DNA of 64,000 bases from Ptiloglossa arizonensis (Eukaryota > Arthropoda > Insecta > Hymenoptera > Colletidae), in the NCBI RefSeq assembly GCF_051014685.1, contig NW_027479422.1:1-64000 (forward strand), given 5' to 3'. The translations under genes and the position numbers were made by a program. The number at the start of each line of letters is the position of its first letter. Positions within the stretch are counted from its first letter, which is position 1. The notes beneath the pieces are model-generated. The model was not told the DNA's origin. It saw nothing but the letters and a program-made list of their open reading frames with translations, and searched no databases. Shown piece by piece: positions 61,401 through 64,000 of the stretch.

Positions 61401-62690
61401 TACGTTGTACGTTATACGTTATACGTTATACGTTATACGTTATACATTATACGTTATACGTTATACATTACATGTTATACGTTATACGTTATACGTTATA
61501 CGTTATACGTTATACGTTATACGTTATACGTTATACGTTATACGTTATACGTTATACATTACATGTTATACGCTATACGTTATACGTTATACGTTATACG
61601 TTATACGTTATACGATATACGTTATACGTTATACGTTATACGTTATACGTTGTACGTTATACGTTATACGTTATACGTTATACGTTGTACGTTATACGTT
61701 ATAAGTTGTACGTTATACGATATACGTTATACGTTATTCATTATACGTTATACGTTATACATTACATGTCATACGTTATACGTTATACGTTATACGTTAT
61801 ACGTTATACGTTATACGTTATACGTTATACGTTATACGTTATACGTTATACATTACATGTTATACGCTATACGTTATACGTTATACGTTATACGTTATAC
61901 GTTATACGATATACGTTATACGTTATACGTTATACGTTATACGTTGTACGTTATACGTTATACGTTATACGTTATACGTTGTACGTTATACGTTATAAGT
62001 TGTACGTTATACGATATGCGTTATACGTTATTCATTATACGTTATACGTTATACATTACATGTCATACGTTATACGTTATACGTTATACGTTATACGTTA
62101 AACGTTATACGTTATACGTTATACGTCATACGTTATACGTTATTAGTAATACGTTATACGTGATACGTTATACGTTGTACGCTATACGTTATACGTTATA
62201 CGTTATACGTTATAAATTATACGTTATACGTCATAGGTTATACGTTATACGTTATACGTTATACGTTATACGTTATACGTTATACGTTATACGTTATACG
62301 TTAAACGTTATACGTTATACGTTATACGTTATACGTTATACGGTATACGTTGTACGTTATACGTTATACGTTATACGTTATACGTTATACGTTATACGTT
62401 ATACGTTATACGTTATACGTTATACGTTATATTATACTTTCTACGTTATACGTTATACGTTATACGTTATACGTTATACGTTATACGTTATACGTTACAC
62501 GTTATACGTTATACGTTATACGTTATACGTTATACGTTATATGTTATACGTTATACGTTATACGTTATACGTTATACGTTATACGTTATACGTTATACGT
62601 TATACGTTATACGTTATGCGTAATACGTTATACGTTATTAGTTATATGTTATACGGTATACGTTATACGTTATACGTCATAGGTTATACG
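58481..62690 (+). repeat. Third HOR family, right part
   Basis: Blocks at 58,801 and 59,174 recur at 60,467 and 60,840 (1,666 bp, 238 x 7). 60,355-61,140 resembles 55,975-56,300 and 54,773-55,075. A tandem TTACATG-TTATACG-CTATACG element occurs near 61,558 and 61,853 (about 295 bp apart). No non-satellite DNA is seen. Confidence 0.8.
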
Positions 62691-63159
62691 TTGGACGTTA
62701 TACGTTATACGTAGCATGTAATGCGTCATACGTTTTACGTTATTCGTTATACGTTTTTCGTTACAAGTAATACGTTATACGTTATACGTTATACGTCATA
62801 GGTTATACGTTATACATTATACGTTATACGTTATACGTTATACGTTATACGTTATACGTTATACGTCATAGGTTATACGTTATACGTTATACGTTATGCG
62901 TTATACGCTATACGTTATACGTTATACGTTATACGTTATACGTTATACGTTATACGTTATACGTTATGCGTAATACGTTATACGTTATTAGTTATATGTT
63001 ATACGGTATACGTTATACGTTATACGTCATAGGTTATACGTTGGACGTTATACGTTATACGTAGCATGTAATGCGTCATACGTTTTACGTTATTCGTTAT
63101 ACGTTTTTCGTTACAAGTAATACGTTATACGTTATACGTTATACGTCATAGGTTATACG
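62691..63159 (+). repeat. 469-bp tandem duplication, copy 1
   Basis: Defined by TTGGACGTTA words at 62,691, 63,041, 63,160 and 63,510, with spacings 350, 119, 350 bp (50, 17 and 50 units of 7). The 350-bp plus 119-bp pair forms a 469-bp unit. Internal marks such as ACGCTATACG (62,906 versus 63,375) and TTATGCG (62,963 versus 63,432) keep the 469-bp offset. Confidence 0.88.
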
Positions 63160-63626
63160 TTGGACGTTATACGTTATACGTAGCATGTAATGCGTCATAC
63201 GTTTTACGTTATTCGTTATACGTTTTTCGTTACAAGTAATACGTTATACGTTATACGTTATACGTCATAGGTTATACGTTATACATTATACGTTATACGT
63301 TATACGTTATACGTTATACGTTATACGTTATACGTCATAGGTTATACGTTATACGTTATACGTTATGCGTTATACGCTATACGTTATACGTTATACGTTA
63401 TACGTTATACGTTATACGTTATACGTTATACGTTATGCGTAATACGTTATACGTTATTAGTTATATGTTATACGGTATACGTTATACGTTATACGTCATA
63501 GGTTATACGTTGGACGTTATACGTTATACGTAGCATGTAATGCGTCATACGTTTTACGTTATTCGTTATACGTTTTTCGTTACAAGTAATACGTTATACG
63601 TTATACGTTATACGTCATAGGTTATA
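63160..63626 (+). repeat. 469-bp tandem duplication, copy 2
   Basis: Second copy of the 469-bp unit. The match ends at about 63,626, where copy 1 would read on into TTGGACG and this copy returns to TTATACG. I saw no mismatch between the copies. Confidence 0.86.
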
Positions 63627-64000
63627 CGTTATACGTTATACGTTATACGTTATACGTTATACGTTATACATTATGCGTTATACGTTTTACGTTATTCGTT
63701 ATACGTTATACGTTATACGATATACGTTATACGTATTACGTTATACGTTATACGTTATACGTTATACGTTATACGTTATACGTTATACGTTATACGTTAT
63801 ACGTAATACGTTATACGTTATACGTTATACGTTATACGTAATACGTTATACGTTTTACGTTATACGTTATACGTTATACGTTATACGTTATACGTTATAC
63901 GTTATACGTTATACGTTATACGTTATACGTTATACGTTATACGTTATACGTTATACGTTATACGTTATACGTTATACGTTATACGTTATATGTTATACGT
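63627..64000 (+). repeat. Near-canonical satellite at the window end
   Basis: Mostly perfect TTATACG units with a few TAATACG and TTTTACG variants. It runs out of the window with no sign of an array edge. Confidence 0.9.

Larger units (their letters stand above)
28877..64000 (+). repeat. 7-bp satellite array (TTATACG)n, right arm
   Basis: Continuation of the same array in the same orientation after the solo LTR. If the LTR and one copy of its 5-bp duplication are removed, the 7-bp phase joins perfectly to the left arm, so both arms were one array. The array is still canonical at base 64,000 and extends beyond the window. No gene-like, RNA-like or other unique DNA occurs in these 35 kb. Sub-blocks are listed separately. 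Confidence 0.98.

Noticed and set aside
1..64000. CRISPR array
   Set aside because: Repeats are 7 bp with no unique spacers, and no cas-like gene is present. The spaced variant clusters are satellite higher-order structure.
1..64000. Telomeric repeat
   Set aside because: TTATACG does not fit the usual G-rich telomere pattern (TTAGGG, TTTAGGG and relatives). It has a single G and no G-run, and the array has HOR structure and an LTR insertion as in internal satellites.
1..64000. Arrays of TATA-box or bacterial -10 promoters
   Set aside because: TATA and TATAC words are inherent to the unit and occur every 7 bp. They carry no information about real promoters.

Overview
This window is almost entirely one satellite DNA array. 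About 63.0 of its 64.0 kb is a head-to-tail array of the 7-bp unit TTATACG (CGTATAA on the other strand), roughly 9,000 units, all in one orientation. The array runs off both ends of the window. I see no protein-coding gene, tRNA, rRNA, CRISPR array, origin or operon. The only non-satellite DNA is a 957-bp insert at 27,920-28,876. It starts TGTAG, ends CTACA and is flanked by a 5-bp target-site duplication TTATA, so I read it as a solo LTR of an LTR retrotransposon. A long simple satellite plus a solo LTR indicates a eukaryote and a heterochromatic location (centromeric, pericentromeric, subtelomeric, or a sex or B chromosome). I cannot name the species, and I do not recognise the satellite or the LTR family.

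The satellite is not uniform. Runs of perfect 7-mers (up to about 260-270 bp) alternate with recurring clusters of mutated 7-mers, and these clusters define higher-order repeats (HORs). Region by region: 1-4,380 is a mosaic with many 1-2 bp indels, whose first 4 kb is a diverged copy of about 6,305-10,330. 4,381 to about 8,320 holds three tandem units starting at 4,381, 5,809 and 7,330. 8,320-14,851 is a transition zone that includes very homogeneous DNA at about 13.0-14.8 kb. 14,852-18,955 is repeated almost perfectly at 19,583-23,686 (offset 4,731 bp). 23,687-44,230 is a second HOR family with about 4.5-kb tandem copies, interrupted by the solo LTR. 44,230-45,300 resembles the 14.8-16.2 kb domain. 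45,300-64,000 is a third HOR family, with a 1,692-bp perfect tandem duplication (47,203-50,586), about 3.5-kb units (50.6-62.6 kb) and a 469-bp tandem duplication near the end.

All three forward frames of TTATACG encode the same stop-free heptapeptide (LYVIRYT), because 7 is not divisible by 3. The reverse strand has a TAA every 21 nt in every frame. The many long forward reading frames, up to 723 codons, are therefore arithmetic artefacts and are not annotated as genes. The most informative observations are the clean solo LTR with a phase-restoring duplication, its absence from the paralogous HOR copies (which dates it after their amplification), HOR length changes in whole 7-bp steps, a conserved eight-unit variant module spread over the whole array, and an excess of indels in the first 4.3 kb.
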